Shown here: in pieces, positions 22,655 to 33,735 of the stretch
Numbering within the stretch: position 1 is the stretch's first letter
Layout of the letters: every line of letters begins with the position of its first letter
From: Haliotis asinina
Taxonomy: Eukaryota > Mollusca > Gastropoda > Lepetellida > Haliotidae
DNA: 64,000 bases
Assembly: GCF_037392515.1 (NCBI RefSeq)
Contig: NC_090280.1
Location: forward strand, 22,449,118 to 22,513,117
Reading direction: 5' to 3'
The notes under the pieces: generated by a model
Database searches by the model: none
Told to the model about the DNA's origin: nothing
The model's input: the letters and a program-made list of their open reading frames with translations, nothing else
Made by a program: the position numbers and the translations under genes

Positions 22655-23969
22655 CTGGAACAAATAAGTCTGTGTAAATAGTTACATATGCGCAATGTTA
22701 GATGAAAAATATAAGATAAACACATTTCCCGTATAGTTATCGATTAAAACTTGTGTCCTGGAGCCAGTGTAAACATAAACTTGGAGACTGAAGGTCATTA
22801 AATATGTAAATATGTGCACACTGTTGATTCATATCCTCTCCAAGCACCTTGGCTTGATTCCACACTGAACTACTTCTGAAACCCCAGTATACCATTATTA
22901 TCATTAATCATGGAAGATGTAAAACGAATTTTGAACCCAAACTGTGCTTGAAGTAATCTGACTCTGACAGATAAACATGATGCACACTAAGAAATGCGTG
23001 CATTACTGTCTGGTGACGTGACCCACCATTTGCTGAAAATGACCTTTTTACCTGCAAATACAGAAAACGTGGCGTTTCCACAACACATTGTCAGATCAGT
23101 CAACTGTGTATTAAAATGATACCGAAACTTTCAACAGCACCAAATTGTTGTCTTTGGCACAACACGTGATCGAGCACACCCTTGACAACCATTTGTCCAG
23201 CCAGAGATCACCACATTGTCTTCACTCACTGAAGGAACATGACTGAGTGTATTCTCTTTACAAGTCCTGATTTCATCTCAGTCAGGGGTATAGAAGGATC
23301 AGAGTGACGTGGACAGTGTAACGCTGACTGTTGAGTTCAGCAGGGTTGATGGAAGCGTACTGATCTGTAGAGAGACTGGTAGTCATGACAGGACACATAC
23401 ACACGTCTGTCGTGGTCGAGCTACAGCTCAAAAGCATTGATACTGACAGCCACGGTTGGAAATAAGTTTGACCCCCTTCAACGTTATCGTTAATTCATTT
23501 TTCACTAATTTGAGAATGATTACTTTAGCTTTTACTTGTCTTTCAATCCTGATTGACAATTTCAGTGTCAACAAGGACAAGTTCTTTTCTTCGTTTACCA
23601 CAGACACTAAACATTTTATCCCAGTGGTGCGTTTCTAAATTAGTTCAGAGTACTTTCACCGCCTTCTCTTACAATCTATCCTCTCTCTCAAACTCTTCCT
23701 TAAAGGCCGGTCTCAGATTCCATCTCTCCACAAGAGACTTACTGACACCATCAAGAACACTTTAACATTTTATCAAAATACACCACAGACACGTTGCAAA
23801 TCAGGCCTAAACAGGATCAGTTGATATAGATAGGATAGAATGATCACATCGTCGAAAATGTCAGTATGAATGGAAATACTTATTAGCTAGCTTTCTACTG
23901 AGTATGAGTGGAAATAGACATCTAGACATCAGGCGCTACATACAAAAGTTTTGTTATATGCTTTGCTCT

Positions 23970-24120
23970 GAACACCCTACCCAACCACCCACCCTACCCC
24001 TCCCCCCAAACCACCCGCCCACAACCCACCACCATCCCTCCTCGCCACCCACCACCTTCACCCTTCAGCCTTCCTCACCCCACCCCCTTCACCCTTCACC
24101 CTTCCTCGCCACCTCGCCCT
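23970..24120. repeat. C-rich pyrimidine tract
   Basis: About 150 bp composed mostly of CCACCC, CCCTTCACC and similar on the plus strand, i.e. a purine (G-rich) strand in the sense direction of the gene. It lies just downstream of TM1, where units 1, 3 and 4 have CA-rich tracts. Confidence 0.7.
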
Positions 24121-24236
24121 TATCCCTGACTGTCATACATTATTCACCACATATAAGAATGTGCAGTGGGATAACTTAGTGACGATGCATACGTGCACAC
24201 ACTCAGGCAAGACGCTATCACATCACACCGTATTAC

Positions 24237-24359
24237 CTTCACGTCTGTGTTTTCTACAAACAACAACTATGACGACAATGGCGATGACCACGATGAGGAC
24301 CGAACAGACAGCAGTCATGGGGACGGTGGAAACGACACCAGATTCAGTAACCTCACGTG
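24237..24359 (-). CDS. Transmembrane exon TM1 (unit 2)
   Basis: 123 nt, phase 1-1. A-R-E-V-T-E-S-G-V-V-S-T-V-P-M, uncharged I/V span, then V-V-V-C-R-K-H-R-R-E. The last residue before the splice is E rather than G, otherwise conserved. Confidence 0.8.
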
Positions 24360-24724
24360 CTGAAAGATTTAATATGGACAATATTCAGTTCAGTATAATA
24401 TAATCATGTTTACTTTTCAGAAAAAATAACACCCAAGACACGTTGCTTTTATTTAAGGTACATGGTGTGCTTACAAAATACCAGACATATAATGTATACC
24501 AGGATTAGAAATATAACCAGGCCTGAGCGGGGAAGTGGGTGTGTATGGGTGAGTGAGTAAATGAGTGAAGTTTCATGCCACTTATACCCCAACATCACGC
24601 CTCTTCAGAAGTTCATTTGAAATGACACTTTCCAACTGCATTACAGCCTGTTGCGTTCACGCTACAACGCCCATCGATCTATTTTCACAGACGGATTCAG
24701 CAGTAATGGTGAAATTGCCAGTGT

Positions 24725-24772
24725 TACAGTCAGTCAGTCAGAGAGTCAGTCAGTCAGAGAGTCAGTCAACTT
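24725..24772. repeat. CAGT/GAGT microsatellite
   Basis: An irregular run of CAGTCAGTCAGAGAGT. The homologous tract in unit 3 is at 42055-42130. Confidence 0.75.
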
Positions 24773-25371
24773 GATACAACAACGTCACTCTCTACGTCAG
24801 CACCACAAGAGACCATGCAACGTCAGCGTTCAACAATTTCCCAGTAACATCACGGGTCTTCAGGAGATTTTAATCTGATTCAGACATGTTTGATGGGTTG
24901 ACATATGCGATGTTCGTCTCAAATAATCTTTCTCACTGGACATCCCCAACAACCTCACTGTCTACGCCAGCTCAACAGGACGCCATGCTACGTTGGAAAC
25001 ATCAGCGTTCTCACTAGTGCAGGCGGACTTCTAAAGAGACGGAAAAGTGTCGAGTTGTATGTCACATATAAAGGGAAGATTAGGAGTCATCTGTGCCGCT
25101 TGGCTGCTTTTTGACTTTTAAATTAGCAGAAATATTTGGAGAAACATTTGTGGAGAATCTGATTCTACAAAAACAATGTCGTGATACTGACATTAGATTG
25201 ACGTTCTTATCAATATTACGAGTTGATATGGCTAATGATTTTGAATCGTTGGGCACCACTGCCGTTGGTGTTCTCGCAGCTGTTCCATCAGGTTAAGGTG
25301 AATGGAAAGGCACATGTCATCCAAAAGACAGGTTGTATCTTATAGATTCTATTATAGAAGTGTTGACTTAC

Positions 25372-25632
25372 AGAAGACCTCCAGTGTCAGGTTCCGTGAT
25401 GCACTCCCATGTGTGTTGTTGACGTGACACATGTACTGTCTAGATATAGACACATGTACAGCTGGTATGTACAACACAGCCTTCCTGTGTCCTGTCATCA
25501 CCATCTGTCTTGATGTGTCCCACCAGGTTACAGTGCAGGCAGGGTTACGGTCAGCAGATCATCTCACCATTACACGTCTCCCTTCCTCCAGTTTGCCCCT
25601 TGTGCCGTCACAGTGTATCTGGTCAGGTCCAT
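25372..25632 (-). pseudogene. Third Ig domain exon with nonsense mutation (unit 2)
   Basis: 87 codons, phase 1-1, with intact splice sites (TTGCAG, TTCT|GTAAGT). The strand-B codon that is TGT (Cys) in the other units is TGA here (25559-25561), one base different. The next extra Cys is Arg (S-A-D-R-N-P). Strand F reads S-R-Q-Y-M-C. Two codons are missing in the E-V-E-E-G region. The domain is non-functional unless the exon is skipped; skipping would keep frame. Confidence 0.8.
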
Positions 25633-25914
25633 CTGCAATGCATGTGAGATGGTCAGCTAGGAAGGAAGTCTATTTCTCAGATATAAGTCTAGTTTCCGTC
25701 TGTGACGTAAATGTCTGAATAAAGACATGCTTCTTGGTTTGGCCTCTGTACTTCGGATTCACACCAATGGCAAACCCCTCATCTCAACTTGTGTTTTCTT
25801 CCCACAATACGTACATGTTACAGCTGGGGAACCGTTGTAACTCACTCATCCACTCTGTTGCTATGTGCAACTCTTGACAACATATCCGGGTGATCATACA
25901 TTGACTTGAGACAA

Positions 25915-26044
25915 GGGCCCCGTTCCTCAAAGCGATCTTAGCGCAAACACGATTGTTACTCCCATACTTTAACATAGACGATTGTTACTCCCATACTTTA
26001 CCATAGACTTAGACATAGACAGTTCGCTTTGAGGAACGGGTCCC
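25915..26044. mobile_element. Short MITE with inverted ends (unit 2)
   Basis: About 130 bp bounded by GGGCCCCGTTCCTCAAAGCG and its near-perfect inverse CGCTTTGAGGAACGGGTCCC. The inside holds two copies of the 29-bp GATTGTTACTCCCATACTTT unit. It is the unexpanded counterpart of the unit 3 element at 43408-44650. No target duplication is clear. Confidence 0.7.
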
Positions 26045-26258
26045 AGCTTCAGTTTTGATAAGTTCTGAAACTTTCAACTGATCATTAAAGCAAACCTGCC
26101 GCTAATTCATTTCCGAACTTTCACAATAATGATTTCTGTTCTGTTTACACAGAACTTCAGCCAAAGAAAGTTGTCACAAAACTGTCACTGAGAAGCAGAC
26201 TTTCAAAGATAAGTAATACGAGGTTCTGTTACCTAAAACAAGGTAGGTTCTTACTCAC

Positions 26259-26558
26259 AGAGGACATCCAACACATGTCCGTGACTCCAGTCAGACCCCA
26301 GCCCCTCCTTCACAGCCTGGCACCTGTGGATGTCTCCCAGGTTCTCTCTGCTGACGTGGGTTATTGTCAGGTCATCTCCACCTGTTGGAGACTCATCACC
26401 AGATTCTAGGTGGATCCTGTCCCTCCTCCAGATGTAGGTCATGATCGGTGAGGGGTGGTCCGTGGGTAGACTTCGGGAGGCGGAGGAGCATGTGAGGGTG
26501 ACATTCTCACCTGATACAGGTGAGGCAGGTCCGGTGATGATAGGTGTGGCTGGCTTCC
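26259..26558 (-). CDS. Second Ig domain exon, C2-like (unit 2)
   Basis: 100 codons, open, phase 1-1. Core Cys-Trp-Cys kept (V-T-L-T-C, Y-I-W-R-R-D). Strand F reads G-D-I-H-R-C instead of G-D-T-Y-S-C, replacing the almost universal Tyr two before the Cys with His, which may reflect relaxed constraint in this unit. Confidence 0.82.
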
Positions 26559-27299
26559 CTGTGAGAAATATAACAACTGTGCCGTAGTGTCATTGTACAA
26601 GATTTTACTAAATCCTGTATACCTGTATTTATACACTGTTCATTATTATCCATCTATCAAATGTTAAACAGTTTAAGTGTTCACCCATCACACCAAAGAT
26701 CCTCACTCCCTCACTCACTCACTCAGTGTTCCACAGTTACAACAGGGAATACGTGTTCACTGGACCTTAATACTCCAAACTGCTTTGTTGATTAAATACG
26801 ATAGCTTCCACACAACTACTGGTTGAATCGAGTTAAACGTATTTTCCATAGAGAGGAGGTAAAAGATGCAAGACGGATCGACTTGGATACACGAAATTTT
26901 CAGTTAAACTTTTGAACAACAAACATAATGTTCGTCCCATCGAAACAGTACCCCTTATAAACTCCCAAGTCTCATGTGTAAATTACTCATCGGTGTCATG
27001 AAAATGAACGGATCAGAACCCAAACTAGTACTTCTCAGATGTAAATTAGAGGGGTCATATCTCTTATTACGAGACAACAATTTTCTCTCATCACAGTGCA
27101 CGATCTGGACACGATCACCGATAGATGGGCGTGTTTGTTTACAGTGTGAAAGTAGTCCCTAAAATCTGCATTTGCATCGGTATCCGTATATGACTCCAAC
27201 GGAGACCGAAAATATCCGTTGGCTTTATCCTGCCGAGAACACTACCCTGTCTATGATAAATACAGAAGAACCAGCATATCTCCGGAATAGTTGACATAA

Positions 27300-27700
27300 A
27301 CACCATACACACAATACAGACATGCACACACATAATACACACATGCACACACACAGTACACACACTGTACACACAATAGACACATGCACACACAATACAC
27401 ACATGCACAAACACTATACACACATGCACACACACTATACACACATGCAGACACAATACACACATCCTCACACACAATACACACATGCACACACAGAGTA
27501 CACACATGTACACACAGAGTAGACACATGCACACACAATACACACATGCACACACAATACACACATGCACACACAATACACACATGCACAAACAATACAC
27601 ACATGCACACACAATGTACAAATGCACACACACAATGCACAAATGCACACACACAATACACACATGCACACACGTACTGCACACTAACACACACACACAT
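27300..27700. repeat. ACACATGCACACACAATAC minisatellite (unit 2)
   Basis: About 400 bp of imperfect 18-20 bp units alternating ACACATGCAC and ACACAATAC in the C2-V intron. Long apparent frames rich in Cys/Val or His/Thr on the two strands are artefacts of the repeat. Confidence 0.9.
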
Positions 27701-27844
27701 TCGGACCCATGTCACTATATACCAGCATATGATAATTTCACCTCACCTAAGCTTTCACTATTGGCAATGTAAGGTTGAACAGCTATTTATTCATGTGATA
27801 GATGCATTAAGACAGTCAAGCTTTTTTCTTCATGTACTACTCAC

Positions 27845-28198
27845 GTGCTACAACGAGGACCTGTCTACATCCAGTAACATTTTCTCCATTGCTTCCCTGA
27901 CAGTAGTAAGTACCAGCGTCCTGTACAGTAACATTGTAGATGGTAAACCTCAGCTGTCCGGTCTGTGATGGTGAGTCCTCTCCGGTGTATCTGATCCTTG
28001 TCGTGTAGCCGGTGTGACCACTGCTGAGTACCTCTACAAGGTGTGCCTTGGGCTGGACCAGTAACGGTCTCTCAGCTACCGAACCATTCACCCATACATA
28101 ATATATGAAGCTGACATTGTCTGGGTTCATGGTCATGGTAACATCTTCACCAACACGTGTAACAGTGTAAGGGTATCGAGTTGACATGTAGGCAAGAG
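27845..28198 (-). CDS. V-like Ig domain exon (unit 2)
   Basis: 118 codons, phase 1-1, open. T-V-T-R-V-G-E-D-V-T-M-T-M in strands A-B (no Cys), Y-Y-V-W-V-N-G-S in strand C, Y-N-V-T-V-Q-D-A-G-T-Y-Y-C in strand F, then Q-G-S-N-G-E-N-V-T-G-C. Sequons N-V-S, N-G-S, N-V-T (twice) suggest glycosylation. Donor GCAC|GTGAGT, acceptor TGCAG. Confidence 0.85.
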
Positions 28199-28249
28199 CT
28201 GCACTCAAAACAATTAGTACTCATTAAAACAAGGCTAACAGTTGACATA

Positions 28250-29546
28250 CAGTATGGTTCAAAATTATTGAGAATAGCTAAAGCATTTCATATCATTAAA
28301 CGAGAACAAATCAGATAAAATTGAATGTATTGTGAAAGTGAACTGACCTTTTCATGTTGTGTAGGTAACAATTTAATATTTTATCAAGTCTCCTTGAGCT
28401 TCACGGCACAGTCTAAGACGGGTAGGCATACTTCCTATCAGAGAGGTTAGTGTCTCGTGAGTTATGCTGTCCCAGTATCGGACCACTTCTCTCTTCATGT
28501 CTTCAATTTTTGTCAACCCCTTTTGATTCACACATTCCTTCATCATCCCCCAAATGTTCTCAATGGGATTTAAGTCAGGACTATATGCAGGAAATGGTAA
28601 TGCAGTCACATTTTTCTCCTGAAACCACTGCTTGGCATGTTTTGCGGTGTGTTTAGGATCATTATCTTGCTGCAAAATCCAGCCATTTCCATAAAACACA
28701 TGTGCACTTGGAAGGAGAAAATTATCTAATATGTTAGTGTAGCGTTGACTTGTCAGATTTCCCTCAAACACACACAGCGGGGTCGTTCCTAATAAGGATA
28801 TCCCTCCCCACACATGAAACTTTGGGCTGTATTTAGGTCGTCGATACAACGGTGCTGATGCAGACTTTGTCCATATTTTCACATTATTGGGATATACCCA
28901 TATTGAGCTTTCATCAGTAAAAATCACATTTTCCCAGTCAAAGTTTTCATGTGCCAAACACCACTCAACACGCCTGTCTTTATGTTCTTGTTTCATGAGA
29001 GGAGAAGGAATTCCAGTCTTTTTCTCCCATCCAAGATCAATCAAATATCTTCTAACTGTAGATTTTGATACAACTGTTGATCCCCTTTCTATCATTTCAT
29101 ACCTGATGTTGGAGATGCTTGCCCTTTGCTTTTTAGACGCTAAAATTCCCAGCCGGACGCGATCTGAGAAGTCCAATTTTCTGGGTCTCCCTGCTCCTTT
29201 CTGGTGCCCAAAATCCTTTCCCTCTTTAAAATTCTTCCTAATCCTATACACGGTAGAAAGAGGAGTTCCTGTTCTCTCTGCCAATGTATTTACATCATCA
29301 ATTCCTTGATTACACAACTCAAAAATCAACCTTCTTTTATCTTCAGCAGACATTGTTGACAGTGCTGAGGAAAATGACGTCTGCTACAAATTCAGGGGAG
29401 GCAACTCTAATTGTACTATACTCAGTAGGCCAAGATGAGTTACCTCCTTTATACCATTACTTAGTTTTAAGTATCAGTGAATCAGTTGAGGTGTTAGGAT
29501 AGCTCAAAGTAAGAAGAAAAATTCTCAATAATTATGAACCAGACTA
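28250..29546 (-). mobile_element. Tc1/mariner-type transposon in the unit 2 leader intron
   Basis: 1297 bp flanked by TA (28248-28249 and 29547-29548). The ends are imperfect inverted repeats of about 26 bp: left CAGTATGGTTCAAAATTATT, right (inverted) TAGTCTGGTTCATAATTATT, both followed by GAGAAT. The empty target (GACATATGTATTC-like) is seen in units 1 and 3. It contains one open transposase gene. Because only unit 2 has it, insertion followed the duplication that made units 2 and 3. Confidence 0.92.
28373..29353 (-). CDS. Tc1-like DDE transposase, apparently intact
   Basis: 326 residues, about the usual length of a Tc1-like transposase. The N-terminal helix-turn-helix (about residues 5-45) is followed by G-A-G-R-P-R-K-L, the GRPR-type linker. 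The catalytic triad is visible as F-T-D-E-S, L-Q-Q-D-N-D-P-K-H-T and S-P-D-L-N-P-I-E-N, with 34 residues between the second D and E (DD34E). No stops or frameshifts. It would cut and paste the surrounding element at TA sites. ATG at 29353 is the first Met and lies about 190 bp inside the right end. Confidence 0.93.
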   Translation of the reverse strand: MSAEDKRRLIFELCNQGIDDVNTLAERTGTPLSTVYRIRKNFKEGKDFGHQKGAGRPRKLDFSDRVRLGILASKKQRASISNIRYEMIERGSTVVSKSTVRRYLIDLGWEKKTGIPSPLMKQEHKDRRVEWCLAHENFDWENVIFTDESSIWVYPNNVKIWTKSASAPLYRRPKYSPKFHVWGGISLLGTTPLCVFEGNLTSQRYTNILDNFLLPSAHVFYGNGWILQQDNDPKHTAKHAKQWFQEKNVTALPFPAYSPDLNPIENIWGMMKECVNQKGLTKIEDMKREVVRYWDSITHETLTSLIGSMPTRLRLCREAQGDLIKY

Positions 29547-29766
29547 TAAATATTCAAGCACATTATTTAAGAAAGCTCAATATAATACAAGTTGACAGAT
29601 ACATACCATATATACAGGCACGCAAACCAAATGTAAGTCACAAATTAAAGCGTCAAAATATGAAGCTTCGTTCAATAATATTTTCATAAAAAAACTGGTC
29701 ACTTATAAAAAGTCATGCAAAGCTCAGCATAATTCAAAGTGCTCTTTCCAGCTTGCAGATACATAC

Positions 29767-29809
29767 CACACACACGTAAGCCCCAAAACAGAATGTGAGT
29801 CACAGACAT
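29767..29809 (-). CDS. Leader exon (unit 2)
   Basis: ATG at 29809 opens MSVTHILFWGLRVC and ends in phase 1 before GTATGT. Its hydrophobic centre plus the A-L-A start of the V exon makes a signal peptide. The intron to the V exon is enlarged by the Tc1 element. Confidence 0.7.
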
Positions 29810-29901
29810 GTCTACTAGAGTGGTAAATTCATAGTGACACATCACGCACTTTGACAATTGTTTTTAAGCGTTGAAATATTTAGTTTCGCTGGATAATATT
29901 T

Positions 29902-29912
29902 CCCTATAAAGG
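29902..29912 (-). promoter_or_regulatory. TATA-like element upstream of unit 2 leader
   Basis: CCTTTATAGGG on the minus strand, about 95 bp upstream of the ATG, within a block (GGGAAATATTATCCAGCGAAAC) shared with other leaders. In unit 3 the TATA-like core is changed (TTTTTCCAGGG). Confidence 0.3.
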
Positions 29913-29922
29913 CGGGTAACTT

Positions 29923-31261
29923 CCCGTTGAATTTTAACCTATGTTTACGAGTTTGTATCTTTTAATAGTCAGTAATAGGTTGTTTACATTCATATTGACA
30001 GACAAATAACGTTGGTGACAGATTATTCACAAAACTGCTTTTAGTAGGTAATATTGCAGCTATATAGCGGCGGTCTGTATATAATCGAGTCTGGAATAGA
30101 GAATCCAGTGATCAATAGCATGAGCATCAACTGCTCAACCAAGTCAGCGAGTCACCCGATCCCGTTAGTCAGACAGATTGTTTTATTCGTAATGGGGGCA
30201 TGTTTGCCTGTAAAGTTTACAAATCATATACGAATGGTCAAAATATGGGTATAGAAAGGTTGATCTAAGTTTGAAGACATTGTGAAGAAATAAAGTGGTT
30301 ATATTGAATATTCGGCTGGAACAGCTAGTTGTCCATAATAAACATTTTGTAGCTGTGAAAACTATTCATCTCGTATATCCTTTTTTCTGACAAATGTAAA
30401 AATAGGGTTGTCTGTTTGAGTTTGAGCCGCCCATCACAGTGTGAACGGTACAATTCTGTTATTGGTGTATCATCGTCATTCCTATACATGTTGACTTACA
30501 ATTGGTTGTAGGATGCTCGATATTAACAAAATGTCTGAATCAAATGATGAATTCTAATTTTATGCTTAATTCTAGGTATCACGTTCGGGCGTAATAATGT
30601 TCATTCATTAACAACAACTTGACACAGAACCTAATCACTTTTATTTGGGTACGTGAGTTCCTTGTTCTTATTGAAAATTCTAAATACAAACAGACTTTAT
30701 AAGCTTGTTGAACCAGTCTCGATAAAAATATTATACTGAGATATTTATAATGTGCCACTAACGGTCACTGACAATGATGACGTCGTTGTGGAAGGTAATA
30801 ATAGCTGATATGTCGAGATTCAGTTCCAGACCCCACTGGAGCAAAACGATCCCAGAAAATTCAATTGTCTTTGGAGACCATAGGCGCAGTTACATAGACT
30901 TACAACTAGGAGATGACATGAGTTTCTTCAAAAATGTTAAATGGCGTACAAGCTATATTCAATCGAGAACCTTCATGTGTTAAGCCTTGAATCGACGAAA
31001 GGGTCATATATCCTCAGCCAATATCTATTGTCTATCTAATTAGAACATGAACTGAATCCACATGTAAACCTAACATCTACTTTCATCCAGAGATGATTCT
31101 ACCGTTTTCAGTATGGTTTGCCTAAAGGGACACGCATTTTAAGTGGGGTAAGACTGACGTGGATGTTTTAAAAAGTGGTGGTATTCTCTCGAGAAGTAGA
31201 AATTGATATAATTGGAGGGAAATGTCTCGAGTGTGTGCCATTGTATACGTATTTGGGTATT
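29923..31261. other. Spacer upstream of unit 2
   Basis: Homologous to 14.2-15.28 kb in its first half. It holds one SINE-like fragment (30045-30190). Frames here are short and unlike any family I recognise. Confidence 0.5.
30045..30190 (+). repeat. Short SINE-like repeat copy
   Basis: TATATAATCGAGTCTGGAAT ... CAGCGAGTCACCCGATCCCG, orthologous to 14377 and 46785. Confidence 0.6.
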
Positions 31262-31273
31262 ACTTGCTTCTCC

Positions 31274-31532
31274 GACCCGTGAAGGTCCCGTGGTAGAACA
31301 GGCCTTCAGCAACCCATGTTTGCCATAAAAGGCGATTATGCTTGAGGCGACTAACGGATCGGGTGGTCAGGTTTGCTTACTTGGTTGACATAGGTCATTG
31401 GTTCCTAATTCCGCAGATCGATGCTCATGTTGTTGGTCACTGAATTGTCTGGTCCAGACCCGATTATTTACAGACCACCATCATGTCGCTGATATATTGC
31501 TGAGTGCGACGTAAAACTAAACTCACTCACTC
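31274..31532 (-). mobile_element. Full-length SINE-like element with target duplication
   Basis: The reverse strand reads from (GTGA)n and GTTTTACGTCGCACTCAGCA through CGGGTCTGGACCAGACAATT to CGGGACCTTCACGGGTC. It is flanked by ACTTGCTTCTCC at 31262-31273 and 31533-31544. Unit 1 has the empty site near 17700. It is one of the few copies here whose insertion is datable relative to the gene duplications. Confidence 0.85.
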
Positions 31533-31544
31533 ACTTGCTTCTCC

Positions 31545-32299
31545 TAATATGTATTCGTGGTATAAGCATATTTAATATGTGTTATTGAAAACTGGAGATA
31601 TTAAAACTAACTGACCATGCTTCTCAGTCTTAAACATGTCAAAGTTCACACTGGTAACGAGTATCCGGGCCCAGTATCTCTAAAGCTAATAGAACCAAGG
31701 CGCTGTACGTTTATCTGTATTGAATGTATATGGCCCAGGGTCATATCCCCTACCACATATGCCTTCGTGGAATACTATCGTCCAAACTAATCTCAAGTTC
31801 ACTATAGTAAATTTATATGTGAACGCGATTATCTGCGATAGCTAGAACAGAACAGAATACGAATAACAGTCGCAACTTAAGGGGTGTAGTAAATTCAGTC
31901 AGGTATGTAACATTGCTTCCTTCTAGTTATAAATCTTTACTACTGCTATTCTATGTTAACTTCATCGCTTTACTAATTGTTTCCCTTGGCACTACCTTCA
32001 CGTTGATGTGCAAAGGTGCAACCTCTACCAAAGTCAAAAAGTTTATTGTACAAACGGCATCCGGCTCATATACATACCATACTGTTTCACACAGGAAACG
32101 ACACATTCTTTAAAGAGTTTGTTACTTTTAACTAGTGCATGTGTAATGTATAGTGAAAGGTTTGATATCTGAGGTTCGTTCTTAGTCCTTATCAAATAAT
32201 TTGTAATACATTTCTTTCGAAGATCACTATAAAATCTATATAAGAGTGAATTTCATTTTCTATCTTTATATGCATAACTGACATATTCCTTCCGATTTT
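31545..32299. other. Spacer with no recognised gene
   Basis: It matches 17.7-18.09 kb at its left end. A plus-strand frame at 31913-32113 has a hydrophobic run then T-F-T-L-M-C, but its unit 1 counterpart is broken. Confidence 0.4.
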
Positions 32300-32930
32300 G
32301 CAATGAACAATTTTCTTCCCTCATTTTCGACAAGCTCTAATAAACCTAGCCCATATTTGATTAATTGGTTCCCTAAAGTTTCCGGCGTGAGTATTGATAA
32401 ACAAAATTCCGGTTGAAATAAAGTCTTGAAAGTTTTGTAATAGGCATAACGTGAACTATCTTCTAAAGTTGAATGCCACTCGAGCTAAATATATTTACAG
32501 ACCGAGTTCTTAATTCTTTGAGAAACATGCCTACACTTCCTCCAACTGATTGACAAAACCATACATAAAACCATAGCCATGGACAAATAGAAGATTCCTT
32601 ACACGCGATACCTATGTAATTTCCCCCATGTTATCTGAATGTAAAGTCATGTTGTAGCTATATTGGGAAGACGTTGTTCGTGCATATCAAGAAGTTTGAA
32701 CCTGTATTTTAAACATGTGGGAATTAATATATATTGGCTTTCTCCCACATTCACCATGCATCATACAATTTGGTGTAGAGGAGTCAACACGAACTTTTTG
32801 ACATGCCAATAAATGGATCTTCTCCAAACATTCATACCGCTGGAATCCCCATACCTCTGAGTCGTATGATAAAGTTGGTTGTATCATATGGCTCACATAT
32901 TCTGCATTACTGTTTAAGAAAGTTCATTTA
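32300..32930 (-). mobile_element. LINE C-terminal remnant
   Basis: The minus strand encodes, in two or more frames, P-T-L-S-Y-D-S-E-V-W-G, S-T-P-N-C-M-M-H-G-E-C-G-R and further down W-H-S-T-L-E-D-S-S-R-Y-A-Y-Y-K-T-F-K-T. These match the conserved region after the reverse transcriptase in CR1/RTE-like elements (SEVWG, TPN, GE-GR, YKTFK). Stops and shifts show it is dead. It is a different lineage from the 15.3 kb element. Confidence 0.75.
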
Positions 32931-33735
32931 ATACGGTTAACGCTACGTTGTTTTGTGAAAATGTAGGTTGAGTGAACGTCCATCGTGGTGACGTGTGAGT
33001 ATTAACTGAACCGTTGCTTTACCTGTATACTTTTGAATGTTATCGAGACCAATGTAGTATCTGCAACAAATCTACATGTGATGTTTATGTTCTCTGTTAG
33101 CTGATTGCTTTGTGAACATGCTGTGATAATTCGTTGTAAACCATTCTGTTAATGACTACGTAGCACACCATTCAGCTGCTGGTCGTTTATGTACGGGGGA
33201 ATATAAAGGAGGTTCTAATTATCACCAGGACGTTTTCAGGGTAGAAACTTCATTTTTGATTTTTGGACCTTAAGACTTCTTTACACTGTCACCATCCACA
33301 GTAACATATTTCTCCCAACATTTCTTGACCTTGTGCAGACCTCTTAAATAGACCCCCTAATTTCATGTAAACACTCCGTCTCTTCAATGACCTCAAAGGT
33401 ATCATCATAATGGTGTCCACATCTTGGCTCATTTGTCAGGGACATATGTTCAGTTTGAAAATTCCGTTTTACATCTCACAAGTATCAAAAGATGGACTGT
33501 CTTCATCATAAACAGATTTCATCTCCTTTTGATTCTGTCGGGCAGTGCAACCATTCAATTGCAAAAGGTTGATAACACTGCATGACTCAATCTTCTGGAA
33601 ACATGGGGTTACTTGTGTTTAGGATGAACTACCAGAAGAATTAATAAAGTGAAGCAAGACGTTACTGGTCCATTAATTAGATAGGGATTACTGACATTGC
33701 CTTGTCGTTTTCAGCACAATTTACAATACATTCCT
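32931..33735. other. Spacer with no recognised gene
   Basis: It partly matches 18.1-18.6 kb. I find no conserved frame, RNA gene or repeat structure in it. Confidence 0.4.

Larger units (their letters stand above)
18800..29809 (-). other. Ig-receptor gene unit 2 (locus)
   Basis: A complete set of eleven exons from the leader at 29809 to the stop at 19306, plus a possible poly(A) signal at 18805. The leader-V intron carries a Tc1 transposon. The Ig3 exon has an in-frame stop at its first canonical Cys, so the full-length product is prevented. Skipping that 1-1 exon would restore an open frame of 367 residues via TM1. It is a pseudogene or a two-Ig variant. Confidence 0.75.

Noticed and set aside
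27139..27715. Long minus-strand frames rich in Cys, Val and Met across the CA-rich array, and His/Thr frames on the plus strand
   Set aside because: They are translations of a simple tandem repeat in more than one frame; no conservation outside the repeat.
31913..32113. Plus-strand frame with a hydrophobic start and T-F-T-L-M-C, resembling signal peptide plus Ig strand B
   Set aside because: It lacks an ATG at the start, has no F strand, and its counterpart at about 17.97 kb is broken. Probably chance.
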